Shown: positions 1-8,449, numbered from the stretch's first letter. The stretch: DNA of 64,000 nt from Dyella_A sp035685805 (GCF_035685805.1 NZ_DASSAB010000014.1:28709-92708), one strand, 5' to 3'. A program made the numbers and translations. Notes: generated from the sequence alone by a model not told the origin.

Positions 1-1
1 C

Positions 2-1174
2 TCGATGCACGATCTGCGCGCGCTGCCCGCGCAACTCGATCGTGCGCGCGTGCAGGGCTGGATCAGCGGGGTTTCCAGCCGTCCCACCCATGCGCTCTAC
101 GACGTGCAGGGCACGCCGGTGCCGCAGGCGACACTGGACGGGGTCGTCGCCAATGCCGCCATCGACGCCGTGCCGGCCCACCAGAAAACGCGCTACGGGC
201 TGGTGGTGGAGCGCGCCGCGCTGCGCAGCTTCCCCACCGCGCTGCGCGTGTTCAGCGAGGCCGGCGACACCGACATCGACCGCTTCCAGGAGACCGCCGA
301 ATTTCCCGGCACGCCGGTGGTGATCGCGCACACCAGTGGCGACGGCCAGTGGCTGTTCGTGGTGAGCGAACGCTACGCAGCGTGGACGCGGCGCGCGAAC
401 ATCGCCGAAGGCAGCGCGGCGCAAGTGTTCGGCTACGCGGAAAAGACCCCGTACCGGGTGGTCACCGGCGCCACTGTGCGTACCGTGTTCACCCGCGAGC
501 AGCCGCAGCTGTCGCAGCTGCAGCTGGACATGGGCGACCGCCTGCCACTGGCTACCGGGCTGGCGCCGGACGCCGCGGTGAACGGCCAGACGCCCTACAC
601 GTCGCACGTGCTGGAGCTGCCGATCCACGGCAAGGATGGCGCCCTCGCGTTCGCACCGGCGCTGCTGCAGAAGAACACCGACACCGCGGCGGACTACCTG
701 CCGCTGACCCGCGCCAACCTGCTGCGCCAGGCGTTCAAGTTCCTCGGCGAGCGCTATGGCTGGGGCCACGCCTACGATGGCCGCGACTGCTCCGGCTTCG
801 TCTCGGACGTGTACCGCTCGATGGGCGTGCAGATGCCGCGCAACACCAGCCGGCAGGCCATCAGCCCGGCGCTGGCGCATCGCGCGTTCACCGATAAAGA
901 CAGCCACGACGAGCGCGTCAGGGCGGCGCAGGCGCTTGAGGTGGGTGATCTGGTCTACATCCCCGGCCACGTGATGATGGTGATCGGCCAGTGGCAGGGG
1001 CAGCCGTGGGTGATCCACGACGTGCTCGGCATGAGCTACCGGCAGGCCGATGGCAGCGTGCGCCACGTGAAGCTCAACGCCGTCTCGGTGACGCCGCTGC
1101 TGCCGATGCTCTACGGCAAGGATGGCTCCACCTTCATCGACCACATGACCAGCATCGTGCGGATACGGCCGTGA
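2..1174 (+). CDS. SH3/NlpC/P60 cell-wall peptidase, 5' end cut by window
   Basis: Likely a gamma-D-glutamyl endopeptidase that cuts murein peptides and releases L-Ala-D-Glu, like Bacillus YkfC. The C-terminal third (about residues 235-385, counted from the ATG at 5) is an NlpC/P60 domain: Cys262 in GRDCSGFVSDVY, His322 in PGHVMMVIG, and His338 in WVIHD form the expected Cys-His-His set. Residues about 60-200 look like bacterial SH3-type wall-binding modules. No signal peptide is seen, and the frame is open to the window edge, so the true start probably lies upstream. The next gene is an L-Ala-D/L-Glu epimerase, the enzyme expected to take its product. Fold assignment is firm; the exact bond cut is inferred from the neighbour and from the Ykf family. 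Confidence 0.82.
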   Translation, partial: SMHDLRALPAQLDRARVQGWISGVSSRPTHALYDVQGTPVPQATLDGVVANAAIDAVPAHQKTRYGLVVERAALRSFPTALRVFSEAGDTDIDRFQETAEFPGTPVVIAHTSGDGQWLFVVSERYAAWTRRANIAEGSAAQVFGYAEKTPYRVVTGATVRTVFTREQPQLSQLQLDMGDRLPLATGLAPDAAVNGQTPYTSHVLELPIHGKDGALAFAPALLQKNTDTAADYLPLTRANLLRQAFKFLGERYGWGHAYDGRDCSGFVSDVYRSMGVQMPRNTSRQAISPALAHRAFTDKDSHDERVRAAQALEVGDLVYIPGHVMMVIGQWQGQPWVIHDVLGMSYRQADGSVRHVKLNAVSVTPLLPMLYGKDGSTFIDHMTSIVRIRP

Positions 1175-1236
1175 TGGGGCGGGGTCCTTCCGGCGCCAAA
1201 GCGAAATGGATGACCGGCTTCCGCCGCTGGAAGGCA

Positions 1237-1259
1237 CTTCCGGCTTTCGCGGGAATGAC
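1237..1259 (-). repeat. REP-like palindromic element, degenerate copy
   Basis: Reads as the inverse of the REP-like sequence at 1355-1380, sharing CTTTCGCGGGAATGAC, but its left arm is degraded. With that copy it forms an inverted pair in the gap between the peptidase and epimerase genes, as in bacterial interspersed mosaic elements. Confidence 0.6.
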
Positions 1260-1354
1260 GGTGAGGGCTGACGGGGCCCTGAGGGAACCTTCGGTTTCTA
1301 CGTCAAGCAAGAAGCCACGAAGACGACCAGGCACACGGGAATCTCCCCACTGGC

Positions 1355-1380
1355 GTCATTCCCGCGAAAGCGGGAATCCA
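1355..1380 (+). repeat. REP-like palindromic element, intact copy
   Basis: Begins GTCATTCCCGCGAAAG and forms a perfect hairpin, ATTCCCGC / GCGGGAAT with a GAAA loop (1358-1365 with 1370-1377). The 281-bp gap it sits in (1175-1455) holds no gene. Related copies occur at 1237-1259 and 14878-14903. Elements of this form are common between genes in Xanthomonadales and related bacteria. Confidence 0.75.
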
Positions 1381-1455
1381 CCTTGCTCTTCACCCGCCAA
1401 GACACACTTGCCCACGCGGGCCCCATAAGTTTCCAGGACAAGTGACAGCACATCC

Positions 1456-2565
1456 ATGAAGATCACAGACATCCAGTTCGGCATGTTGCGGGTCCCGCTG
1501 AAGACCCCGTTCAAGACCGCGCTGCGCACGGTGAGCACGGTGGAGGACATCGTGGTGATGCTGCACACCGACACCGGCCAGGTCGGCTATGGCGAGGCGC
1601 CGGCCACCGCGGTGATTACCGGCGACACGCACGGCTCGATCGTCGATGCGATCCGCCACTACATCGCGCCGCGGCTGATCGGCCAGGAGGTGGCCGACCT
1701 CAACCGGCTGACCGGGCTGATCCAGTCGTCGATGGAGAAGAACTCCTCGGCCAAGGCGGCAGTGGAGATCGCGCTGTACGACCTGTGGGGCCAGCTCTAC
1801 AACGCGCCGCTGTACAAGCTGCTCGGCGGTGGCGACCCGGTGATCACCACCGACATCACCATCAGCGTGGACTACATCGACAAGATGGTGGCCGACTCCG
1901 TGGACGCGGTGAATCGCGGCTTCGAGTCGCTCAAGATCAAGGTCGGCAAGGACATCGGCGTGGATATCGAGCGGGTGCGCGCGATCTACGCAGCGGTGGA
2001 GAACCGCGCGCTGCTGCGGCTCGATGCCAACCAGGGCTGGACCGCCAAGCAGGCGGTCTATGCGCTGCAGACGCTGGAGGACGCCGGGGTCAAGCTGGAG
2101 CTGGTGGAGCAGCCGGTGAAGGCGCGCGATCTCGCCGGCATGCGCTATGTCACCGAGCGCGTGCACACGCCGGTGATGGCCGACGAGAGCGTGTTCGGCC
2201 CGATGGAGGTCATCGAGCTGATCCGCCTGCGCGCGGCCGACATCATCAACATCAAGCTGATGAAGACTGGCGGCATCTCCAACGCCATCCGCATCGCCGA
2301 CATCGCCGCGATGCACGGCATCGACTGCATGATCGGCTGCATGCTGGAGACCTCGATCAGCGTGGCGGCCGCGGTGCACGTGGCGGTGGCCAAGGCCGAC
2401 GTGATCACCAAGGTCGACCTGGACGGGCCGTCGCTGTGCCGGTTCAACCCGGTCGACGGCGGCGTGCTGTTCAACGAGTCGGAGATCTCCGTGAGCGACG
2501 CGCCCGGCCTGGGTATCCGCGAGATCCGCGGGCTGGAACCGATCCCGGCGCAGGGAGCGGCCTGA
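1456..2565 (+). CDS. L-Ala-D/L-Glu epimerase (enolase superfamily)
   Basis: Dipeptide epimerase of the muconate-lactonizing subgroup, 369 aa, the usual length. It would turn L-Ala-D-Glu from murein peptides into L-Ala-L-Glu for peptidase breakdown. Visible enolase-superfamily marks are the KxK catalytic pair in SLKIKVGKD, metal ligands in LRLDANQGW, VEQPVK and MADES, and the second catalytic Lys in INIKLMKTGGIS. The N-terminal capping domain (about 1-125) precedes the barrel. It lies between a YkfC-like peptidase and an RpiR-type regulator, as expected for muropeptide recycling. The ATG follows only a weak AGGACA ribosome site. Other dipeptide epimerase specificities exist, so the substrate rests on context. 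Confidence 0.87.
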   Translation: MKITDIQFGMLRVPLKTPFKTALRTVSTVEDIVVMLHTDTGQVGYGEAPATAVITGDTHGSIVDAIRHYIAPRLIGQEVADLNRLTGLIQSSMEKNSSAKAAVEIALYDLWGQLYNAPLYKLLGGGDPVITTDITISVDYIDKMVADSVDAVNRGFESLKIKVGKDIGVDIERVRAIYAAVENRALLRLDANQGWTAKQAVYALQTLEDAGVKLELVEQPVKARDLAGMRYVTERVHTPVMADESVFGPMEVIELIRLRAADIINIKLMKTGGISNAIRIADIAAMHGIDCMIGCMLETSISVAAAVHVAVAKADVITKVDLDGPSLCRFNPVDGGVLFNESEISVSDAPGLGIREIRGLEPIPAQGAA

Positions 2566-2567
2566 GC

Positions 2568-3425
2568 ATGTCGCCGCTGGTGAAGATCCGTTCCGAGCGC
2601 GACCAGATGTCGGCGGTGGAGCGGCGCATCGCCGATTTCATCGTGGAGAACGCGCAGCTGCTGCGCGACTACTCCTCGCAGCAGCTGGCCAACGCGCTGG
2701 GCATCAGCCAGTCGAGCGTGGTCAAGTTCACCCAGAAGCTGGGCTTCAAGGGCTACCCGGATCTCAAGTACTCGATCGGCGAAGCGATTGCCCGCGCCGC
2801 GCCGGGTGAGCGCGCGCCGGCCTCGCCGGCACCGGGCGTGGATGCGGGCGAGTCGCCTGGCGACAGCCTGTGGCGGCGCAAGTGTGCCGCGGAGGAAGAA
2901 ACCCGCGTGATCAACGACCCCGGGACGCTGCGTGCGGTGGCCGAGGCGATCGATCGCGCCAGCCGCAGCGGGCGGGTGTTCCTGCTCGGCATGGGCGACG
3001 ACGACGTGCACGTGCGTGCCTTTGCGCTGCGACTGGCACTGCTGGGCATCCTCACGGTGCACAGCTTCGACATGGTGCGGATGACCTCGAACGTGTCCGC
3101 CGCCCAGGCCGGCGACGTGCTGGTGGTGATCTCCGAGTTCGGCAACCACGTGGCACTGGGCAAGATCGCCCGCCAGTTCCGCGAGCGGCGCGGGCAGCTG
3201 GTCACGCTGACCCGGCACACGGCCAACCCGCTGCGCACGCTGGCCGACCTGTCACTGGTGGTGTCGGCGCACGACGAGCAGCCGTACATCCAGTCGCTGC
3301 TGTACCAGTCGGCGATGCAGCACCTGCTGGACAGCGTGTTCGTGCTGCTGTGCGAAGGCCACGACGACCGCCACGCGCAATTGCTCGGCAACCTCGAGCG
3401 GATCCAGCACATCCTCGAACCCTAG
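2568..3425 (+). CDS. RpiR/MurR-family transcriptional regulator
   Basis: A 285-aa regulator with an N-terminal RpiR helix-turn-helix (about residues 1-77; LANALGISQSSVVKFTQKLG is the recognition region) and a C-terminal SIS sugar-phosphate-binding domain (about 110-270). RpiR proteins such as MurR commonly sense phosphosugars, including MurNAc-6-phosphate. It starts 3 nt after the epimerase stop, with GGGAG about 10 nt before the ATG, so it is probably co-transcribed with the peptidase and epimerase. It is the obvious candidate regulator of the surrounding wall-peptide genes. The ligand cannot be read from the sequence. Confidence 0.87.
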   Translation: MSPLVKIRSERDQMSAVERRIADFIVENAQLLRDYSSQQLANALGISQSSVVKFTQKLGFKGYPDLKYSIGEAIARAAPGERAPASPAPGVDAGESPGDSLWRRKCAAEEETRVINDPGTLRAVAEAIDRASRSGRVFLLGMGDDDVHVRAFALRLALLGILTVHSFDMVRMTSNVSAAQAGDVLVVISEFGNHVALGKIARQFRERRGQLVTLTRHTANPLRTLADLSLVVSAHDEQPYIQSLLYQSAMQHLLDSVFVLLCEGHDDRHAQLLGNLERIQHILEP

Positions 3426-3460
3426 ATCCCGCACATCGACGCTTCGGCAGGCAGGTTTTC

Positions 3461-4237
3461 ATGCGTTTTTCCGTTCCCCTTTCATGCCGCGTGCTGGTGC
3501 TTGCCGTGCTGGTCGCATCCGCATCGGCACCGGCGTCGGCTGCGTCACCGCCCTGGCACGGCGCGCGCCAGCTGGTGCTGGTCACCACCGGTGGCTGGGA
3601 CGACGACCACGGCACGCTGCGCCGCTATTCCCGCCAGGACGGCCGCTGGGTGCCCGCGGCGAGCCCGGTGCCGGTGGTGATCGGCAAACACGGCGCGGCC
3701 TGGGGGCTGGGGCTGCAGGCGCCGCGCACCGACGGCCCGGTCAAGCACGAGGGCGACGGGCGCAGCCCGGCCGGTGTGTTCCCCATCGGCACCGCGTTCG
3801 GCTACGCCAGGGCGCTGGCGACGGCGATGCCCTACCGCGCGCTGAGCGCCACCGACTGGTGCATGGACGTGAGCGGAGCGCCGCACTACAACCGCATCGT
3901 CGACGCCGCGGTGGTCGGCGCGGACGCGGTGAAGGGTTCGTCCGAGCCGATGCGCCGCGACATCCACGTGCACGGCGACCAGCGCTACCGCATGGGCTTC
4001 GTCATCGAGAGCAACCCGGACGCCGTGCCCGGCGCCGGCAGCTGCATCTTCGGCCACCTGTGGGCCTCGCCCGATGCCGGTACCGCCGGCTGTACCGCGA
4101 TGACACCCGGGTCGATGCGCAACCTGCTCCGCTGGCTCAAGCCCGAGGACCATCCGGTATTCGTGCTGCTGCCGCGGCAGGCGTACGCGGCGGTGAAGGA
4201 TGACTGGCAACTGCCGGCGCTGGAGGGCAGCCGATGA
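3461..4237 (+). CDS. Secreted L,D-transpeptidase-fold (YkuD) protein
   Basis: A 258-aa exported protein. A signal peptide covers about residues 1-28, with likely cleavage after ASA. The rest resembles the L,D-transpeptidase catalytic fold: conserved HVHG (His171), His199 in CIFGHLW, and the nucleophile Cys211 in GTAGCTAM, 12 residues after His199. Such enzymes make or break 3-3 crosslinks or trim peptides in the periplasm. Its stop overlaps the symporter start (ATGA), linking it to that gene by translation. Start chosen at ATG 3461 because it gives the signal peptide directly. It may be a carboxypeptidase-like trimming enzyme rather than a crosslinker; the sequence does not decide. Confidence 0.77.
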   Translation: MRFSVPLSCRVLVLAVLVASASAPASAASPPWHGARQLVLVTTGGWDDDHGTLRRYSRQDGRWVPAASPVPVVIGKHGAAWGLGLQAPRTDGPVKHEGDGRSPAGVFPIGTAFGYARALATAMPYRALSATDWCMDVSGAPHYNRIVDAAVVGADAVKGSSEPMRRDIHVHGDQRYRMGFVIESNPDAVPGAGSCIFGHLWASPDAGTAGCTAMTPGSMRNLLRWLKPEDHPVFVLLPRQAYAAVKDDWQLPALEGSR

Positions 4238-5502
4238 GCGCGCGCCGCGCCGGTGGCCGCGGGGTCAGCCCGACGGCACGCGTGCTGCTGGGCCTGGCGC
4301 TGGGTGCGGCGATCGGGCTGGCGCTGGCGGCGTTCGATCCCTCGACGGCACAGACCGTGGCCGCGGTGGTGCAGCCGGTGGGCAAGCTGTGGCTGGCCGC
4401 CCTGCAGATGACCGTGGTGCCGCTGGTGCTGTCGCTGGTGGTGGTGGGCGTGAACACCGCCAGCGACGCGGCCGCCTCCGGCCGCGTGGCGCGCCGGGCG
4501 ATCGGCGTATTCCTGGTGCTGCTCGCCGGCGGCGCCTTCCTCGCGGCGCTGCTGGCGCCGTGGCTGTTCCGGCTGTTTCCGCATGACCCGGCGCTGAGCG
4601 AGGCGCTGAGCCACGCCACCGTGCCGCTGTCGGCACGCACCGCGCCCACCGGCTGGGTCGAGGCAGTGACCTCGATCGTGCCGACCAATGCAATTGCGGC
4701 CGCCGCGCAGAGCGCGATGCTGCCGCTGGTGGTGTTCGCGCTGTTCCTCGGTTTTGCGCTCACCCAGATCAAGCCGGAGCGGCGCGCGCTGCTGGTGGAG
4801 TTCTTCCAGTCGATCGCCGACGCGATGATCGTGATCGTGCGCTGGGTGCTGTGGGTGGCGCCGCTGGGCGTGTTCGCCCTGATCCTGGCGGTGTGCGCGC
4901 GTGCCGGGCTCAGCATGCTCGGCGCGCTGGGCATCTACGTGCTGGTCGAGTGCCTGCTGTACCTCACGGTGACGCTGGCGATGCTGGCCGTGGCGGTGAC
5001 CTGGGGCGGCGAAACGCTGCGCCGGTTCGCTCCCGCACTGGTGCCGGCGCAGGTGGTGGCGCTGAGCACGCAGTCGTCGCTGGCCTCGCTGCCGGCCATG
5101 CTCGAGGGGGCCAACCGCACCCTCGGTTACCCCGAGCGTGTCACTGCGCTGGTGCTGCCGATGGCGGTGTCGCTGTGCCGGCTGACCAGTCCGGTGCAGT
5201 ACGTGGCCTCGGCGTCGTTCATTGCCTGGGCCTACGGCATCGACCTGTCGCCGGCCGCGCTGTGCGCCGGCGCTGCGCTGGCGGTGGTGATCAGCCTGGG
5301 CTCGGTCGGTTTGCCGGGGCAGGTCACCTTCATCGCCACCAACCTGCCCGTGGCGCAGGCGATGGGAGTGCCGGTGGGCCCGCTGGGCCTGATGCTGGCG
5401 GTGGACACCTTGCCGGACACGCTCGCCACGCTGGGCAACGTCACCTGCGACCTCGCCGCGACCAGTGTGGTGGTGCGCCAGTCGGCGGAGGACGCGCCAT
5501 GA
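4234..5502 (+). CDS. DAACS-family (GltP/DctA-like) symporter, divergent
   Basis: A 422-aa inner-membrane transporter of the dicarboxylate/amino-acid:cation symporter family, with many hydrophobic helices and the hairpin motif ALSTQSSLASLP (276-287). Two signatures are changed. The TM7 NMDGT motif is CRLTS (315-319). In TM8, with GltPh as reference, Asp390, Asp394, Thr398, Asn401 and Asp405 are kept (391, 395, 399, 402, 406), but Arg397, which holds the acidic side chain of Asp/Glu, is Ala398. This argues against a standard Na+/glutamate carrier and for a non-acidic substrate. It overlaps both neighbours by ATGA, and GGAGGG precedes the start. A D-amino-acid or peptide-derived substrate is an inference from the next gene. 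Confidence 0.82.
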   Translation: MSARRAGGRGVSPTARVLLGLALGAAIGLALAAFDPSTAQTVAAVVQPVGKLWLAALQMTVVPLVLSLVVVGVNTASDAAASGRVARRAIGVFLVLLAGGAFLAALLAPWLFRLFPHDPALSEALSHATVPLSARTAPTGWVEAVTSIVPTNAIAAAAQSAMLPLVVFALFLGFALTQIKPERRALLVEFFQSIADAMIVIVRWVLWVAPLGVFALILAVCARAGLSMLGALGIYVLVECLLYLTVTLAMLAVAVTWGGETLRRFAPALVPAQVVALSTQSSLASLPAMLEGANRTLGYPERVTALVLPMAVSLCRLTSPVQYVASASFIAWAYGIDLSPAALCAGAALAVVISLGSVGLPGQVTFIATNLPVAQAMGVPVGPLGLMLAVDTLPDTLATLGNVTCDLAATSVVVRQSAEDAP

Positions 5503-6638
5503 GTCGCGAGGCTGCCGACGTGATCGTGATCGGTGCCGGCATCGCCGGCGCCTCGGCCGCGTATTTCCTGGCGCCTCACGCACGCGTAGTCGTGCTGGAG
5601 CGCGAACCGTATGCCGGCATGCACACCACCGGACGCTCTGCCGCCTTGTTCAGCGAAACCTACGGCTCGCCGCAGGTGCGCGCATTGACGCGGGCGACGC
5701 GGCCGTTCCTGGCACGGCCGCCGGAGGGGTTCGCGGCGCACCCGATTCTCACGCCGCGCGGTGCGACCATCGTCACTCATGCGGCGCAGGCCGACCGCAT
5801 GCGCGCGATGTTCGAGGACATGCGCCGCGACACGCCGGATCTGCAGCTGCACGACGGCTCGCGGGTGCGCCACGACGTGCCGGTGCTGCGGCCGGAGGCG
5901 GCGATGCTCGGCCTGCATGAGCCGGGCGCGGCCGACATCGACGTCAATGAACTGCACCAGGGCTTCCTGCGCGGGTTGCGTGCCCGCGGCGGGAAGCTGC
6001 ACGTCAACGTCGCCATCGGCGCCATCGAGCACGGCGCCGACGGCTGGGCCGTGCATGCCGGTAACGTTGCCTTCCACGCGCCGCTGCTGCTCAACGCCGC
6101 CGGGGCATGGGTCGATCAGGTCGCCGCGCTGGCCGGCGTGACGCCGCTGGGCATCGTGCCGAAGCGGCGTTCGGCGTTCGTGTTCGAGCCGCCCGCGGGC
6201 ATGGACGTCACGCACTGGCCGTTCGTGTGCGATCTGGACGAGACGTTCTACTTCAAACCGGATGCCGGCCAGCTGCTGGGCTCGGCGGCGAATGCCGATC
6301 CCACCCATCCGCATGACGTGCAGCCGGAAGAGTTCGACATCGCGCTGGGCATCCACCAGATCGAGCAGGCCACCACCCTTCAGATCCGCCGGCCGACGCG
6401 AACCTGGGCCGGGCTGCGTTCGTTTGTCGCCGGCGGCGATCTGGTCGGCGGTTTCGCGCCGGATGCGCCTGGGTTCTTCTGGGTTGCCGCGCAGGGCGGC
6501 TACGGCATCCAGACCTCGGCGGCGATGGGCGAGACCTGTGCGAGCCTGGCGCTGGGTCGGCCACTGCCTGGGCATCTGCAGGACGCGGGGCTCACCGCCG
6601 CGATGCTGGCGCCGCAGCGGGCGGGCCTGCGTCGCTGA
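5499..6638 (+). CDS. FAD-dependent D-amino-acid dehydrogenase (DauA-like)
   Basis: A 379-aa flavoprotein strongly resembling Pseudomonas D-arginine dehydrogenase DauA along its whole length. It oxidatively deaminates D-amino acids to 2-oxo acids and ammonia. It has the Rossmann GAGIAGASAAY (12-22) and the shared stretches VVVLERE, PKRRSAF, FYFKPDAG, GLRSFVA and VAAQGGYGIQTS. The active-site Arg, Tyr and Arg known in DauA (222, 249, 305) appear conserved. DauA His48 is Leu50 and DauA Glu87, which favours cationic D-Arg/D-Lys, is Ala89. The substrate is therefore probably not cationic. Its ATG overlaps the symporter stop. DauA numbering is from memory. Confidence 0.85.
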   Translation: MSREAADVIVIGAGIAGASAAYFLAPHARVVVLEREPYAGMHTTGRSAALFSETYGSPQVRALTRATRPFLARPPEGFAAHPILTPRGATIVTHAAQADRMRAMFEDMRRDTPDLQLHDGSRVRHDVPVLRPEAAMLGLHEPGAADIDVNELHQGFLRGLRARGGKLHVNVAIGAIEHGADGWAVHAGNVAFHAPLLLNAAGAWVDQVAALAGVTPLGIVPKRRSAFVFEPPAGMDVTHWPFVCDLDETFYFKPDAGQLLGSAANADPTHPHDVQPEEFDIALGIHQIEQATTLQIRRPTRTWAGLRSFVAGGDLVGGFAPDAPGFFWVAAQGGYGIQTSAAMGETCASLALGRPLPGHLQDAGLTAAMLAPQRAGLRR

Positions 6639-7099
6639 TCTCTCTCCGGACGCCGCTCGCGCCCGTGGTGGCCGGGCCGCGCTTGGCCAGGTGTGGCGGC
6701 CGTCGCGATACGCGGCTGCGCCCTGCAGCGGCTCCGCGATGGGCGTGCGCCCGCCAGAGTCCCTGCGCTGTCGACGCACGCTGCGCGCCGCGCGCCGCGC
6801 TGCGCATATGACCACCCGCGGGGGCGGCCGGGGGTGGATGTTGCTTGCCGACGCAGGAAACATCTGGCGTGCCCTTTCCGAGCGTAGCCCCCCCGCGCCG
6901 GCCTTCCTTTGCTGCGGCACCGCAGCCGTGGACGCGGCGGCGCCCTGCTGGAGCCGCCCCGCAGGACCGATCAGTTATGAAGGCGACGCCAACGCTGCAG
7001 CTGCCTGCCATCACCGTGTCTCGATCTGCCACTGCAGAGCATCCCGGTTGCATCTGACTGGCCACGTGCGGCGTCGTCGGTGCGGCCCGGACCTGACCC
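6639..7099. other. 461-bp gap with no recognisable gene
   Basis: GC-rich, between the D-amino-acid dehydrogenase and the Amt-like gene. Open frames exist on both strands but are rich in Arg, Ala and Pro, have no domain signature and no convincing ribosome site. A 26-codon frame at 6977-7057 precedes amt but also lacks a good ribosome site. No terminator, glnK gene or clear sigma-54 site was found. Confidence 0.6.
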
Positions 7100-8449
7100 A
7101 TGTCTTCTGCATCGAGCATCGCCACCGACACTGCCTGGACCGCCCTTACGGCGGTGCTGTTGATGTTCATGCACGCGGGGTTCGGCTTCTACGAGGCCGG
7201 CATGTGCCGCTACAAGAACGCGGTCGACACGCTGGCGCACAACCTGGTGATCCTCGCGATCACGCTGGTGGTGTTCTGGGCCGCGGGGTTCGCCCTCGGG
7301 TTCGGCAACGGGCATCCCCTGATGGGCCTCGTCGGATTCTTTCCCGACCTGGACGACGCGGGCTGGTCGAGCTTCCGCGCACTGCAGGAAGGACGCCACG
7401 TGCCGCTGGCGGTGGCGTTTGCCTTTGCGCTCTCGCTCGCGGATACCCCGGCCACGCTGATCGCGGGCACCGGGGCGGAGCGGATACGGCTTGGCGCGGT
7501 GATCGTGTTGACCCTGTTGATGTCGACGCTGATGTTCCCGGTGGCGGCGCATTGGGTGGTGGGCGGCGGTTGGCTTGCCCGGCGCGGCACGCCGATGGTC
7601 GATACCGGTTCGGGCTTCGTGCATCTCACCGGCGGCTTCAGCGCGCTTGCCGTGGCACTGGCGCTTGGCCCGCGGCGCGGCCGCTTTGCCCCCGGCCGCA
7701 GAGTGACCGACCCGATTCCGCCGCATGCGATGCCGATGGTGTTCCTGGGCGTTTTCATCCTCTGGCTCGGCTTCTTTGCCTACAACGCGGGTTTCGCCAT
7801 GACGGTGAATGGCTCGATCGGGCTGGTCATCGCCAACACGGCGCTGGCCGGCGGATTTGGCAGCGTGACGGCGATGGCCTGCGCCTACGGCGCCAGCCGC
7901 GGCGGCTATGCGCGATTGCGCCCCACGATGGTCGGCCTGCTCACCGCCAACGTGGCGATCACCGCGGCCCCCGCGGTCGTCGCGCCGTGGGCCGCGGCGT
8001 GCATAGGCACCCTCGCCGGGGCGGCGGCGGTGGGCTCGATGAGCTTGTGGGCCCGTCTGCGCGTGGACGATCCGACCGAGTACCTCACAATGAACCTGGT
8101 TGGCGGGGCGCTCGGCCTGCTCACCACCGGCCTCTTCGCCTCGCCGGCCATCGCACGCCGCTCTCACGAGGCGGAGGTTCCCGCCGCGGGCCTGATCTAT
8201 GGCAGCGGCGAGCTGCTGCTGAGCCAGTGCATCGGTGCGCTGGCGATCGGCGCGTTCGCGTTCACAACCGTGGGTCTGGCCAGCCTTGCCCTGCGGCGCA
8301 AGGGCAAGCTGCGCGCGCCGCCGCGCGAAGAGGATCAAGGTGCGGACCGCTCCACCCACGGCGAGGCCGCGCAGGATCACTCCAGCGGCCCCGGCGGCCG
8401 CTTCGAGCACGAGCCGCGCCATGCGCGGGCGGCGGACCGGGCCGACTGA
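7100..8449 (+). CDS. Divergent Amt-family (ammonium transporter-like) membrane protein
   Basis: A 449-aa Amt/Rh-superfamily protein with about 11 hydrophobic helices and the shared segments GAERIR, GGGWLARRG, FVHLTGG and RVDDP. Against E. coli AmtB numbering, several conduction-path residues differ: Phe107 is Leu113, Trp148 is Val154, Phe215 is Tyr228, Ser219 is Phe232 and the second pore His318 is Asn332. The first pore His168 is kept (His175), but one residue is missing between it and the Asp160 equivalent. The C-terminal tail (about 400-449) is hydrophilic and charged. No glnK lies next to it. It may be a sensor or a carrier of altered specificity. Family is clear, ammonium transport is not. 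Confidence 0.78.
   Translation: MSSASSIATDTAWTALTAVLLMFMHAGFGFYEAGMCRYKNAVDTLAHNLVILAITLVVFWAAGFALGFGNGHPLMGLVGFFPDLDDAGWSSFRALQEGRHVPLAVAFAFALSLADTPATLIAGTGAERIRLGAVIVLTLLMSTLMFPVAAHWVVGGGWLARRGTPMVDTGSGFVHLTGGFSALAVALALGPRRGRFAPGRRVTDPIPPHAMPMVFLGVFILWLGFFAYNAGFAMTVNGSIGLVIANTALAGGFGSVTAMACAYGASRGGYARLRPTMVGLLTANVAITAAPAVVAPWAAACIGTLAGAAAVGSMSLWARLRVDDPTEYLTMNLVGGALGLLTTGLFASPAIARRSHEAEVPAAGLIYGSGELLLSQCIGALAIGAFAFTTVGLASLALRRKGKLRAPPREEDQGADRSTHGEAAQDHSSGPGGRFEHEPRHARAADRAD

Noticed and set aside
3985..5583. 532-codon open frame on the minus strand across the symporter and neighbours
   Set aside because: Arg/His/Gln-rich translation with no domain, antisense to well-supported genes; a by-product of high GC content.
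6977..7057. 26-codon frame before amt as a leader peptide
   Set aside because: No convincing ribosome site, no run of regulatory codons and no attenuator hairpin.
7040..7065. Sigma-54-like site (GGTTGCA) upstream of amt
   Set aside because: The -12-like TTGCA has no GG at the correct distance for the -24 element.
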